DNA from: Streptomyces pseudogriseolus
GTDB taxonomy: Bacteria > Actinomycetota > Actinomycetes > Streptomycetales > Streptomycetaceae
Reading direction: 5' to 3'
DNA: 42,758 nt
Assembly (NCBI GenBank): GCA_002154585.1
Contig: MUNG01000129.1
Span: 1 to 42,758, forward strand
Shown here: positions 24,851 through 34,405 of the stretch, piece by piece
How the letters are laid out: every line of letters starts with the position of its first letter
How positions within the stretch are numbered: position 1 is the first letter of the stretch
Notes under the pieces: model-generated
The model's input: only the letters and a program-made list of their open reading frames with translations
Databases searched by the model: none
What the model was told of the DNA's origin: nothing
Made by a program: the position numbers and the translations under genes

Positions 24851-26136
24851 GCCGACGTGCCGTCATCACCGGGGTCGGCGCGGTCGTGCCCGGCGGGGTG
24901 GGGCGCGAGGCCTTCTGGAACACGCTGTCCGAAGGGCGCACCGCCACCCGGCGGATCACCCTGTTCGACCCGTCGGCGTTCCGCTCCCAGGTCGCGGCCG
25001 AGGTCGACTTCGAGCCGGCCGCGGCCGGGCTGACGCCCCGGCAGATCCGGCGGATGGACCGCGCCGCGCAGTTCGCCGTCGTCAGCGCGCGGGAGGCGGT
25101 CGCGGACAGCGGGATCGACCCGGCCGAGCTCGCCCCGGAGCGGATCGCGGTGTCCATCGGCAGCGCCGTCGGCTGCACCATGGGCCTGGAGGAGGAGTAC
25201 GTCGTCCTCTCCGACAGCGGCCGCAAGTGGCTCGTCGACCACGAGTACGGCGTGCCCCACCTCTACGGCTACATGGTGCCCTCCACACTCGCCGCCGAGG
25301 TCGCCCACGACGTGGGTGCCGAGGGGCCGGTCGCCCTGGTGTCCACCGGCTGCACCTCGGGCCTGGACTCCATCGGGCACGCGGTCCAGCTGATCGAGGA
25401 GGGCTCGGCCGACGTCGCCCTCGCGGGCGCGACCGACGCCCCGATCTCCCCGATCACCTCCGCCTGCTTCGACGCCATCAAGGCCACCACCCCGAACAAC
25501 GACGACCCGGAGCACGCCTCACGCCCGTTCGACGGGGAACGGGACGGGTTCGTCCTCGCCGAGGGCTCCGCGGTCATGGTGATCGAGGAGCGGGAGGCGG
25601 CGCTCGCCCGAGGCGCGCGGATCTACGCCGAGATCGTCGGGTTCGCCGGCCGCAGCAACGCCTACCACATGACCGGCCTCAAGCCGGACGGGCGGGAGAT
25701 GGCCGAGGCCATCACCGTCGCGCTGGACCAGGCGAAGCTGGACCCCACCGCCGTCGGCTACGTCAACGCCCACGGCTCGGGCACCAAGCAGAACGACCGC
25801 CATGAGACCGCCGCGTTCAAGCGGTCGCTCGGCTCCCACGCGTACGACATACCGGTCAGCTCCATCAAGTCCATGGTCGGCCACTCGCTCGGCGCGATCG
25901 GCTCCATCGAGGTGGCCGCCTGCGCCCTGGCCCTGGACCGCCAGGTGGTGCCCCCGACCGCGAACCTGAGGACCGCGGACCCGCTGTGCGATCTCGACTA
26001 CGTCCCGGTCACCGCGCGCGAGCACGCCATGGACGTCGTGCTCAGCGTCGGCAGCGGCTTCGGCGGCTTCCAGACCGCGATGCTGCTGGCCCGTCCGCAC
26101 AGCGCGGCGGCCGGGGCCGGAAGGAGTTCCCGATGA
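24847..26136 (+). CDS. Type II PKS ketosynthase alpha subunit
   Basis: A 429-residue ketosynthase with the full catalytic triad at the numbering usual for aromatic KSs: C169 ([10 protein letters not shown]), H309 ([11 protein letters not shown]) and H346 ([10 protein letters not shown]). With KSbeta it condenses malonyl-ACP units into the poly-beta-ketone chain. GTG 24847 overlaps the cupin stop, and ATGA at 26133-26136 couples it to KSbeta. Gene context (cupin, TcmI, SchA/CurD) points to the pentangular/spore-pigment branch, but chain length cannot be read with certainty. Confidence 0.97.
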   Translation: MSRRAVITGVGAVVPGGVGREAFWNTLSEGRTATRRITLFDPSAFRSQVAAEVDFEPAAAGLTPRQIRRMDRAAQFAVVSAREAVADSGIDPAELAPERIAVSIGSAVGCTMGLEEEYVVLSDSGRKWLVDHEYGVPHLYGYMVPSTLAAEVAHDVGAEGPVALVSTGCTSGLDSIGHAVQLIEEGSADVALAGATDAPISPITSACFDAIKATTPNNDDPEHASRPFDGERDGFVLAEGSAVMVIEEREAALARGARIYAEIVGFAGRSNAYHMTGLKPDGREMAEAITVALDQAKLDPTAVGYVNAHGSGTKQNDRHETAAFKRSLGSHAYDIPVSSIKSMVGHSLGAIGSIEVAACALALDRQVVPPTANLRTADPLCDLDYVPVTAREHAMDVVLSVGSGFGGFQTAMLLARPHSAAAGAGRSSR

Positions 26137-27353
26137 CAGCGTCCGCCACGGCCCCGGTGGTCACCGGGCTCGGCATCACCGCCCCGACGGGCATCGGTGC
26201 CGAGGCGCACTGGGCGTCCGTGCTCGCCGGCAAACCGGGCATCGGCCGGATCACCCGCTTCGACCCGGAGGGCTACCCGGTGCGCCACGCCGGACAGGTC
26301 CCCGGCTTCGACGCCCAGGACAGCGTGCCGAGCCGGCTTATCTCGCAGACGGACCACTGGACCCACCTCGCGCTCGCCGCGGGCGAGGCCGCCCTGGCCG
26401 ACTCCGGGGTCGACCTCGACGCCGTGCCCGAGTACGAGATGGCCGTGGTCACCTCCTCGTCCTCGGGCGGCACCGAGTTCGGGCAGAACGAGATGACCGC
26501 CCTGTACCGCAACGACCCGAGCTGGGTCGGCGCCTACCAGTCGATCGCCTGGTTCTACGCGGCCACCACCGGCCAGCTGTCCATCCGGCACAAGATGCGC
26601 GGCCCGTGCGGCGTCCTCGCCTGCGAACAGGCCGGCGGCCTGGACGCCATCGGCCAGGCGCGCCGGCTGACCCGCAAGGGCGCCCGGCTCGTCCTGACCG
26701 GCGGCACCGACGCCTCGCTGTGCCCGTACGGCCTGACCGCGCAGCTGTCCACGGGCCTGCTGTCCACGGTCGACGACCCCGGCCGCGCCTACGTCCCCTT
26801 CGACGCCGAGGCGTCCGGTCACCTGCCCGGCGAGGGCGGGGCGATCCTCGTCCTGGAGAGCGCCGAGGCGGCCGCCGAGCGGGGCGCCACCGGCTACGGC
26901 AGGGTGCTCGGCTACGCGGCCGGCTTCGACCCGGCGCCCGGCTCGGGCCGCCCTCGCGCCCTGCGCCGCACCGCCGAGGCCGCGCTGCGCGACGCGGGAC
27001 TCGCGCCCGCCGACATCGACGTGGTGTACGCGGACGCCGCCGGCCTGCCCGCCGACGACCGCGACGAGGCCGATGCCCTCACGGCGGTCTTCGGGCCGTA
27101 CGGGGTGCCCGTGACCGCGCCCAAGACCCTCACCGGCCGGCTGTACGGCGGCGGTGCGCCGCTGGACGTGGCCACCGCGCTGCTCGGACTGCGCGACGGC
27201 GTCATCCCGGCCACCACCGGCACCCGGGAGCCCGCCCCCGGGCTGCGGATCGACCTGGTGCTGGGGGAGCCGCGGCAGGCGGAGCTGCGACACGCCCTGG
27301 TGCTGTCCCGCGGCCACGGTGGTTTCACCTCCGCCCTGGTCCTGGGCCGCTGA
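26133..27353 (+). CDS. Type II PKS ketosynthase beta subunit (chain length factor)
   Basis: A 406-residue KS homologue in which the active-site Cys is replaced by Gln (Q166 in [11 protein letters not shown]), the defining mark of a chain length factor. The other catalytic histidines are also missing ([13 protein letters not shown] in place of NAHGTGT). It forms the heterodimer with KSalpha and sets the number of condensations. It overlaps the KSalpha stop by four bases. An 87-bp gap with short direct repeats separates it from the aromatase. Confidence 0.97.
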   Translation: MTASATAPVVTGLGITAPTGIGAEAHWASVLAGKPGIGRITRFDPEGYPVRHAGQVPGFDAQDSVPSRLISQTDHWTHLALAAGEAALADSGVDLDAVPEYEMAVVTSSSSGGTEFGQNEMTALYRNDPSWVGAYQSIAWFYAATTGQLSIRHKMRGPCGVLACEQAGGLDAIGQARRLTRKGARLVLTGGTDASLCPYGLTAQLSTGLLSTVDDPGRAYVPFDAEASGHLPGEGGAILVLESAEAAAERGATGYGRVLGYAAGFDPAPGSGRPRALRRTAEAALRDAGLAPADIDVVYADAAGLPADDRDEADALTAVFGPYGVPVTAPKTLTGRLYGGGAPLDVATALLGLRDGVIPATTGTREPAPGLRIDLVLGEPRQAELRHALVLSRGHGGFTSALVLGR

Positions 27354-27905
<552 letters not shown>

Positions 27906-27912
27906 CGGCCCG

Positions 27913-28374
27913 ATGAGCGCACTCGCCGTCCTCGCCCCGCTGGTCGTCCTGCTGAACGGCCTCGCCGCCGGGGTCATGCTCGGCACCCAGCTGGGCGGCT
28001 TCCCGTACATGGCCTCGCTGCCCGTGGACCGCTACGTGTACGCCCACGCCTTCCTCGGGCAGCGCTACGACCCCACCATGCCCCTCTGCCTGATCGGCAC
28101 GGTCGTCCTCGACGCGGTCCTCGCGGTGACCGCGCCCGACGGCACCGCCCGGGCCCTGTTCGCCCTGGCGGCGCTCCTCACGGCGACCACCCCGGTCATC
28201 GCCCTCACCAAGAACGCTCCGGTCAACCGCTGGATGCGCACCCTCGACCCGGACGACCTGCCCGAGGACTTCCGGGACCCGCGCCCCGAGTGGGGCGCCT
28301 GGAACAACCGGCGCAGCTGGATCACCATCGCCGCGCTCGCCGTCAACTGCACGGCCCTGGGCTTCCTGCTCTGA
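27913..28374 (+). CDS. DUF1772 / anthrone oxygenase-like membrane protein (second)
   Basis: A 153-residue paralogue of the protein at 22959-23420: the same length, four hydrophobic helices, and YVYAHAFLGQRYDPTMP and NAPVNRW at equivalent positions. DUF1772 proteins in aromatic clusters are associated with anthrone-to-anthraquinone oxidation. The two copies sit in different operons, which suggests an oxygenase pair or two successive oxidations. It starts right after the aromatase and precedes the second SDR by 42 bp. Confidence 0.88.
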   Translation: MSALAVLAPLVVLLNGLAAGVMLGTQLGGFPYMASLPVDRYVYAHAFLGQRYDPTMPLCLIGTVVLDAVLAVTAPDGTARALFALAALLTATTPVIALTKNAPVNRWMRTLDPDDLPEDFRDPRPEWGAWNNRRSWITIAALAVNCTALGFLL

Positions 28375-28416
28375 GCCACCTCCCCCTCTTCCGTCTCAAC
28401 ACCCAAGGGACTCTCC

Positions 28417-29172
28417 ATGGATCTCGAACTGCGGGGCAAGAAGGCCCTGGTCACCGGAGGCACCCGCGGCGTCGGCCGCGGCATCGTGCTGGCCCTGGCG
28501 CGCGCCGGCGTCGACGTCGTCACCTGCTACGTGCACCCCAGCGAGTACGTCACCTCCCTGGAGGAGGAGCTCAAGGAGACCGGCGGCAACCACCACGTGC
28601 TGCGCGCCGACCTGTCGGACCCGGAACAGATCACCGGCCTGCTGACACGCGTGCGCGAACTGCACGGCGACCGTCTCGACCTGCTCGTCAACAACGCGGG
28701 CGCCATCAGCCACGTCCCCTACGCCGACCTGTCGCTGGACGAGTGGCAGCGTGTCGTCGGCACCAACCTCACCGCGGCGCACCTCGTCATCCAGCACGCC
28801 CTCCCGCTGCTCGGTGAGGGGTCGTCGGTGGTCTCCATCGGCTCCCGCGCCGTGGACGCCGGCATACCCCTGCGCTCCCACTACACCGCCACCAAGGCCG
28901 CGCTGGTCGGTCTGAACCGATCCCTGGCCAAGGAGTTCGGCGGCCGAGGCATCCGCTTCAACGTGGTCGCACTCGGCGTCATCGAGACCGAGAACTTCCA
29001 CGCCATGCCCGAGGACCAGAAGAAGCTGATGACCGAGCGGTACGGAGCCAAGACCGCCCTCGGCCGGCTCGGCGTCCCCGACGAGGTGGCCGGCGCGATC
29101 CTGTGGCTGGCCAGCGACCTGTCCCGCTACGTCACCGGCAACACCATCGGCGTCGACGGGGGGATCTCCTGA
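28417..29172 (+). CDS. SDR-family ketoreductase (second)
   Basis: A 251-residue FabG-like reductase: TGGTRGVG (13-20), NNAG (92-95), and catalytic S143, Y156 and K160 (YTATK). It is paralogous to the SDR at 21839-22567 but keeps the canonical NNAG. Context with aromatase, DUF1772 and ABM genes suggests reduction of a ring carbonyl or quinone during tailoring. Its stop overlaps the ATG of the following ABM gene. Confidence 0.93.
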   Translation: MDLELRGKKALVTGGTRGVGRGIVLALARAGVDVVTCYVHPSEYVTSLEEELKETGGNHHVLRADLSDPEQITGLLTRVRELHGDRLDLLVNNAGAISHVPYADLSLDEWQRVVGTNLTAAHLVIQHALPLLGEGSSVVSIGSRAVDAGIPLRSHYTATKAALVGLNRSLAKEFGGRGIRFNVVALGVIETENFHAMPEDQKKLMTERYGAKTALGRLGVPDEVAGAILWLASDLSRYVTGNTIGVDGGIS

Positions 29173-29486
29173 TGACGTTCCGCGTGATGCTGCGGCTGGA
29201 GATCCAACCCGGACGGGAGACGGAGTTCGAGCGGACCTGGCTGTCCGGCACCGAGGCCGTCACCGGCCACCCGGCCAACCTCGGGCAGTCCTTGTCCCGC
29301 GAGCCCGACGGCACCTACGTGATCATCAGCGACTGGGTGGACGAGGCGCGCTTCCGGGACTTCGAGGACAGCCCCGCCCACCTCGAACACCGCGCCACGC
29401 TGCACCCGTTCCGCAAGGGCGGCTCCTTCCACGTCATGGAGATCCGCCACGCCCTCGAGGGCAGGGCGGTCGCCGATGCCCGGTGA
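29172..29486 (+). CDS. Antibiotic biosynthesis monooxygenase (ABM) protein
   Basis: A 104-residue single ABM domain: FRVMLRLEIQPGRETEFERTW, GQSLSREPDGTYVIISDW and a LHPFRKGGSF end. It belongs to the dimeric, cofactor-free oxygenases of aromatic polyketide pathways. It is closely similar in layout to the ABM protein at 32389-32730, and both sit beside an oxidoreductase. It overlaps the SDR by one base and the next ABM gene by 11 bases. The substrate is unknown. Confidence 0.85.
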   Translation: MTFRVMLRLEIQPGRETEFERTWLSGTEAVTGHPANLGQSLSREPDGTYVIISDWVDEARFRDFEDSPAHLEHRATLHPFRKGGSFHVMEIRHALEGRAVADAR

Positions 29487-29787
29487 GGTCCGCGTCGTCG
29501 TCTACCAGGCGGCCCTGGACGAAGGGCAGCTCGCGGAGGTCCGGGCCGCCTACCACGAGGTGAGCCGCCGGCTCGCCGGCGTCCCGGGCATGCTCGGCAA
29601 CGAACTGCTGCGCAGCCCGTTCGACCCCAGCGCGCTGGCCGTGATGAGCCGCTGGGAGTCCCTGCAGGCCTTCCGCGCCTGGGAGGCGAGCACCGGCCAC
29701 CGGGAGGACACCGCGCCGCTGCGGCCCTACCGGGACACCCGCACCCCCTCCCCGTTCGCCGTGTACGAGGTCGACGCGGCGTACTGA
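29476..29787 (+). CDS. Small ABM-like protein (divergent)
   Basis: A 103-residue ferredoxin-like ABM protein (VRVVVYQAALDEGQLAEVRAA, LGNELLRSPFDPSALAVMSRW, then SLQAFRAWEAS). It is more distant from the other ABM proteins and lacks their R-x-G-G-SF ending. It overlaps the preceding gene, so the two may form a hetero-oligomer. The function, as catalyst or partner, is open. Confidence 0.75.
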   Translation: MPGEVRVVVYQAALDEGQLAEVRAAYHEVSRRLAGVPGMLGNELLRSPFDPSALAVMSRWESLQAFRAWEASTGHREDTAPLRPYRDTRTPSPFAVYEVDAAY

Positions 29788-29820
29788 ACCCGGTCCGCGC
29801 ACCGGAGAGAAGGAACACCC

Positions 29821-30687
29821 ATGACGGACAAACCAGAGCTGGCCTTCATCGGCCTCGGCAACATGGGCGGCGGCATGGCCCGGCGGCTGCTGGATACCGG
29901 CCACCGGCTCACGGTCCACAACCGCACCGCGAGCAAGGCGGCCGCGCTCGTCGCGGCGGGCGCCCGGCTCGCGGACGCACCCGAGCGGGCGGCGGCCGGA
30001 CACCAGCTGGTCCTGCTCAGCCTCGCGGACGAGAAGGCCGTCGAGGAGGTGCTGTTCGGCCGGGTGGCGCCGGTGCTGCGCCCCGGCACGGTCGTCGTGG
30101 ACACCTCCACCGTCTCACCCGGCTACGCCCGGGAGGCCGCGGAGCGGCTCGCCGCACAGGGGCTGCGCAGGGTCGAGGCGTGCGTCGTCGGCAACCCGCT
30201 CCAGGCCCGCAAGGGCGAACTGCGGGTCTACGTCGCCGGCAACCCCGCCGACCTGTACGAGGCGCGCCCCGTGCTGGAGGCCATCGGCTCCGACGTGGTG
30301 CACGTGGGCGCGCCCGGGACGGCCGCCAGCCTGAAACTGATCCTCAACCTGCTGCTCGGCGCGCAGGTCGCGTCGCTGTCCGAGGCCGTCGCCTTCGGCA
30401 CCGCCGCCGGCCTGGACCGCGAGCAGCTGATCAACGTGGTCTCCGCGAGCGGGTTCAGCTCGATGGTCATGCGGTTTCGCGCTGATCTGATGCTGAAGCA
30501 GTCCTACGAGCCGGCGTTCTTCCGGTCGGCCCTGATGGAGAAGGACATACGGCTCGCGGTGGAGGCCGCCGCCGGCGCCGGCACCGCCATGCCGGTGCTG
30601 GATCTGGTGCGGGAACGGTTCGCGGCGGTCGTCGCCGCCGGTGACGGCGACAAGGACGCCTCCGTGCTCGTCGAGCACCAGGCGTAA
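29821..30687 (+). CDS. NAD(P)-dependent beta-hydroxyacid dehydrogenase / imine-reductase-like protein
   Basis: A 288-residue member of the 6-phosphogluconate/3-hydroxyisobutyrate dehydrogenase superfamily: Rossmann motif FIGLGNMGGGMARRLL, NRT after beta2 (NADP preference), and the Lys of the K-x-x-x-N helix (LKLILNLLLG). The substrate-binding loop normally reading PVSGG is CVVGNPLQARKG here, so the substrate differs from classical members. Imine reductases share this fold. It may reduce a carbonyl or imine formed near amide installation. It follows the ABM genes and precedes the first FAD monooxygenase. Confidence 0.8.
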   Translation: MTDKPELAFIGLGNMGGGMARRLLDTGHRLTVHNRTASKAAALVAAGARLADAPERAAAGHQLVLLSLADEKAVEEVLFGRVAPVLRPGTVVVDTSTVSPGYAREAAERLAAQGLRRVEACVVGNPLQARKGELRVYVAGNPADLYEARPVLEAIGSDVVHVGAPGTAASLKLILNLLLGAQVASLSEAVAFGTAAGLDREQLINVVSASGFSSMVMRFRADLMLKQSYEPAFFRSALMEKDIRLAVEAAAGAGTAMPVLDLVRERFAAVVAAGDGDKDASVLVEHQA

Positions 30688-30721
30688 CGGAACGCTCGAG
30701 GGATCGAAGGGATGTGAGGCC

Positions 30722-32392
30722 ATGAGCCGTACAGGTCAGAGCACACTCCGCGGCACCGATGTCCTCGTGGCGGGCTCGGGGACGACCGGACTGGCGACGG
30801 CGGCGTTCCTCGCCGAGCAAGGAGTGGACTGTCTCCTGCTGGGATCGCGGGGGAAGCGGCCCCGGCCGCCGCGCATCCTCGGCATCCACCCCCGTGCGAT
30901 GGAACTGCTGCGCGCCCTGGGCGTGGAGGAGGCGGTGCGCCGTCTGCCGTCCGCCCGCGCCCTGGCGGGCAACACGGGCATCATCGCCGTCGAGTCCCTC
31001 GCCGGCCACGAACTGGGCGCGCTGGACGCCAAGTACGTCGTCGGCCCGGGCGCCGACCTGGGCGCCCTGTCACCCACCACCTGGTGCCTGTGCGACGAGG
31101 ACGAACTCGAGGAGGTGCTGTACGCACGCGCGGAGCGTCTCGGGGTGCGGATGCTCCCGGAGGCCGAGCTGGTCTCCTTCGACCAGGACGGACGGGGCGA
31201 CGACGGGATCACCGCCGTGGTGCGGGACCCGGGCGCCGGGGACGAGCACCGGGTCCGTGCCTGTTGTCTGGTCGACGCGGGCGGCACCGGCGGTGAGGTC
31301 CGCGGCCGTCTCGGCATCGGCTTCGAACGCCGGACCCTCGGCCACTTCGTCACGGTCCGCTTCACCGCGGACCTCACCGGCGAACTGCGCGGCAGGCGCT
31401 TCGTCATGGCGTACGTCTCCAACCCGGACGTCCAGGGGTCCCTGATGCCGCTGGACAACCGCGCCGACTGGGTGCTGCACCTGCGGTACGACCCGGTGAC
31501 CGAACCCGCGGAGTCGTTCACCCCGGAACGCTGCGCGGACCTCGTCCGCGCGGCGACCGGGGTGCGGGACCTGAGGCCGCGGATCGAGAGCGTCACGGCG
31601 TGGGCGGGGGAGGCGGGCGTCGCCGAGCGGTTCCGCGAGGGGCAGGTGTTCCTGGCCGGGGACGCGGCGCACGTCATGCCGCCCAGCGGCGGATTCGACG
31701 CCGGCACCGGCGTCATCGACGCCCACAACCTGGCGTGGAAGCTCGTGGCGGTCCTGGACGGCTGGGCCCACCCCGATCTGCTGCACTCCTACGACGAGGA
31801 GCGCCGCCCGGTCTGCGCGGCCACCGCCGAGCAAGCGGTCCTGCGGGCCGGCGACCGGGCCAGACTGCACGCCGCGTACCCCGACCCGGAGGACCCCGAG
31901 CTGGTCGAGGACCCGCTGGTGTGGCTCTCGAGCCGCTACCGTTCGGCCGCCGTGATGCCCTGGGACGAGGGCACCCTTCCCGGGCACGGCCTGTGGGCGG
32001 CGGAGAACGACGGCCGCCCGGGCAGCAGGGCGCCCCACCTCAGGCTCCGCCGCGGCGGTACGGAGATCTCCGTGCACGACCTCTTCGGCCGGTCGATGGT
32101 GCTGCTGACCGGTCCCGACAACCGGCCCTGGCAGGAGGCGGCCCGCTCGGTCGCCGCCGAACTGGGCGTCCCCGTCCAGGTGTTCGGCATCGGGTCCGAC
32201 CTGGAGGACCTCGACGACCGCTGGCCCGAGCTGTACGGCGTCACCGCGCAGGGCGCCGTGCTGGTGCGGCCCGACGGAGTGGTCGCCTGGCGCTGCACCG
32301 ACGCGCCGATCTTCACCCGGACCGTGCTGCGCGGCATGACCCGGCGGGTGCTCCGGCTGGACCGGACGCCCGCGGAGAGGGGAACGACATGA
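30722..32392 (+). CDS. FAD-dependent aromatic polyketide monooxygenase (first)
   Basis: A 556-residue class A flavoprotein hydroxylase: FAD motif VLVAGSGTTGLATAAFLAEQG, a middle substrate domain, GDAAHVMPPSGGFDAGTG for the FAD ribityl/pyrophosphate, and a thioredoxin-like C-terminal domain (about 430-550) usual in PgaE/RdmE-type enzymes. It is predicted to hydroxylate or Baeyer-Villiger-oxidise the aromatic scaffold with NAD(P)H and O2. Its paralogue is at 36309-37928. The stop overlaps the ATG of the ABM protein that follows. Confidence 0.93.
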   Translation: MSRTGQSTLRGTDVLVAGSGTTGLATAAFLAEQGVDCLLLGSRGKRPRPPRILGIHPRAMELLRALGVEEAVRRLPSARALAGNTGIIAVESLAGHELGALDAKYVVGPGADLGALSPTTWCLCDEDELEEVLYARAERLGVRMLPEAELVSFDQDGRGDDGITAVVRDPGAGDEHRVRACCLVDAGGTGGEVRGRLGIGFERRTLGHFVTVRFTADLTGELRGRRFVMAYVSNPDVQGSLMPLDNRADWVLHLRYDPVTEPAESFTPERCADLVRAATGVRDLRPRIESVTAWAGEAGVAERFREGQVFLAGDAAHVMPPSGGFDAGTGVIDAHNLAWKLVAVLDGWAHPDLLHSYDEERRPVCAATAEQAVLRAGDRARLHAAYPDPEDPELVEDPLVWLSSRYRSAAVMPWDEGTLPGHGLWAAENDGRPGSRAPHLRLRRGGTEISVHDLFGRSMVLLTGPDNRPWQEAARSVAAELGVPVQVFGIGSDLEDLDDRWPELYGVTAQGAVLVRPDGVVAWRCTDAPIFTRTVLRGMTRRVLRLDRTPAERGTT

Positions 32393-32730
32393 CCGGTACC
32401 GCCGGCGAGCCGCTGCGGGTGATCCTCCGGATGGAGATCCACCCCGGGATGGGCGCCGAGTTCGAGCAGGTGTGGCGCTCCGTCGGCGAGAGCATCGCGC
32501 GCGAGCCCGCCAACCGGGGCCAGACCCTGGTCAGGTCCACCGAGGAGGAGGGCGTGTACTTCGTCCTCACCGACTGGGCCGACGAACGCTCCTTCCGCGC
32601 CTTCGAGGTGAGCGACCGTCACACCGCGCACCGCCGGCGGCTGCGGCCGTACCGCCGGGGCGGGGACATGGCGGTCACCGAGGTCGTGCACCGGCTCGAG
32701 CCGGACTCGACCACGCCTCCAACGCGGTGA
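32389..32730 (+). CDS. Antibiotic biosynthesis monooxygenase (ABM) protein
   Basis: A 113-residue ABM protein (RVILRMEIHPGMGAEFEQVW, GQTLVRSTEEEGVYFVLTDW, LRPYRRGGDM), paralogous to the one at 29172-29486. ATGA overlap with the FAD monooxygenase points to joint action in one oxidation step. The plus-strand run stops 46 bp before the multicopper oxidase. Confidence 0.85.
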   Translation: MTGTAGEPLRVILRMEIHPGMGAEFEQVWRSVGESIAREPANRGQTLVRSTEEEGVYFVLTDWADERSFRAFEVSDRHTAHRRRLRPYRRGGDMAVTEVVHRLEPDSTTPPTR

Positions 32731-32776
32731 TCGACAGTGGGTCCGGTACCCCCGGACCCCAGCTGGAGACACACCC

Positions 32777-34342
32777 ATGACCAGGACCCCCCGCCTCCCG
32801 CGCCGCCGTCTGCTCCTCGGCGCGGGAGGCGTCGCCGTCGCGGCCGGCGCCGGGTGGGGCGCCACCTTCCTGAAGGTCTATCAGGACCGCAGGCGCAGCA
32901 ATGTGGGAAAGCTGTCCTTCCGTAACGCCGTCCGCATCCCCGCGCTGCTCGACCCGGAGCCGTCCGCCGACGGCCGGCGCCACTACCGGCTCACCCTCGC
33001 GCCCGGCAGCAGCGACCTCCTGCCCGGCCGGAGAACCCCGACGTGGGGCGCCAACGGAAGCTACCTCGCCCCGACGCTGCGGGCACGGCGGGGCGACCGC
33101 GTCAGCGTCGACGTCCGCAACCGGCTGCCCGAGGACACCACCCTGCACTGGCACGGCATGCTGCTGCCCGCCGTGATGGACGGTGGCCCGCACCAGATGA
33201 TCGAGGCGGGCGGCACCTGGAACCCGTACTGGACGGTGAGCCAGCCGGCCGCCACCCTCTGGTACCACCCGCACCCGCACGGGGCCACGGCCGCGCACGT
33301 CTACCGGGGCGTGGCGGGAATGATCATCCTCGACGACGAGCACTCCGCGCGGGCCTCCCTGCCCTCCGAGTACGGGGTCGACGACGTACCGGTGGTCATC
33401 CAGGACAAGAACTTCCACGACGACGGCAGCCTGGACTTCACCGAGGTGAAACTGGCCGAGTCCGTGGCCGGCGCCGACAACCTGGGCGTGCTCGGCGACA
33501 CCATCCTGGTCAACGGCACCTACGACCCGTACTTCGAGGTCACGACCCGGCGGGTCCGGCTGAGGCTGCTGAACGGCTCGAACGCCCGCGTCTACTGGCT
33601 GGGCCTCACCGACGGCCGCACCTTCCACCTCGTCGCCACCGACACCGGTCTGCTCGCCCGGCCGCGCGCCATGGAGCGCCTGCTGCTGGCGCCCGGTGAG
33701 CGTGCGGAGATCGTCGTCGAGTTCCGGCCCGGCGACGACGTGGTCCTGCGCAGTTTCGAGCCGGCCCTCGACCTGGGCTTCCCCACCGAGCGGTTCATGG
33801 GCGGCGACGACACCTTCGACATCCTCGCCCTGCGCGCCGCCCGGACCCTGAGGGACTCGCCTCCCCTGCCCACCCGTGTCGACGGCGCCCCCGGTCCGGT
33901 GGAGGCGCCCGCGGGCGCCACGGTCCGCTCCTTCGACTTCACCGGACTGCAGATCAACGGCCGCACCATGGACATGAACCGCATCGACCAGGTCGTCCCC
34001 GCCGGCGCGACCGAGATCTGGGAGATCGAGCGCGGCGACGAGTGGGTGCACGTCTTCCACGTCCACGGCGCCACCTTCCAGGTCCTGGACGTCAACGGAC
34101 AGGAACCACCGGAGTTCGTCCGCGGTCCCAAGGACACGGTCTATCTCTACGAGTTCGGCACCACCCGGCTCGCCGTCCGCTTCGACGACCACGTCGACGA
34201 GGAACGGCCGTACATGTACCACTGCCATGTGCTGCGGCACGAGGACGAGGGCATGATGGGCCAGTTCACCGTCGTCGAGCCCGGCCGCGTGGACCGGGCC
34301 CCGCGCACGGTGGCCGCCGGCGGCGGCACGCATCACCACTGA
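32777..34342 (+). CDS. Multicopper oxidase with twin-arginine signal
   Basis: A 521-residue three-cupredoxin oxidase of the CotA/bilirubin-oxidase/phenoxazinone-synthase class. All four copper-binding motifs are present: HWHG, WYHPHPHG, HVFHVHG and HCHVLRHEDEGMM, with Met as the axial T1 position. The N-terminus (LPRRRLLLGAGGVAVAAGAG) looks like a Tat signal or anchor, so it should act outside the membrane after folding with copper. Such enzymes oxidise phenols one electron at a time and can couple or quinonise aromatic polyketides. It ends at a strong terminator. Confidence 0.92.
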   Translation: MTRTPRLPRRRLLLGAGGVAVAAGAGWGATFLKVYQDRRRSNVGKLSFRNAVRIPALLDPEPSADGRRHYRLTLAPGSSDLLPGRRTPTWGANGSYLAPTLRARRGDRVSVDVRNRLPEDTTLHWHGMLLPAVMDGGPHQMIEAGGTWNPYWTVSQPAATLWYHPHPHGATAAHVYRGVAGMIILDDEHSARASLPSEYGVDDVPVVIQDKNFHDDGSLDFTEVKLAESVAGADNLGVLGDTILVNGTYDPYFEVTTRRVRLRLLNGSNARVYWLGLTDGRTFHLVATDTGLLARPRAMERLLLAPGERAEIVVEFRPGDDVVLRSFEPALDLGFPTERFMGGDDTFDILALRAARTLRDSPPLPTRVDGAPGPVEAPAGATVRSFDFTGLQINGRTMDMNRIDQVVPAGATEIWEIERGDEWVHVFHVHGATFQVLDVNGQEPPEFVRGPKDTVYLYEFGTTRLAVRFDDHVDEERPYMYHCHVLRHEDEGMMGQFTVVEPGRVDRAPRTVAAGGGTHHH

Positions 34343-34359
34343 GCGGCCCGCGCACGACG

Positions 34360-34389
34360 AGGGCCCCGGGGCGGACGCCCCGGGGCCCT
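34360..34389. terminator. 13-bp bidirectional hairpin terminator
   Basis: Arms 34360-34372 (AGGGCCCCGGGGC) and 34377-34389 pair perfectly around a 4-nt loop, between the convergent multicopper oxidase and the asparagine-synthetase-like gene. Confidence 0.85.
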
Positions 34390-34405
34390 TCCGTACACCG
34401 TGGGC

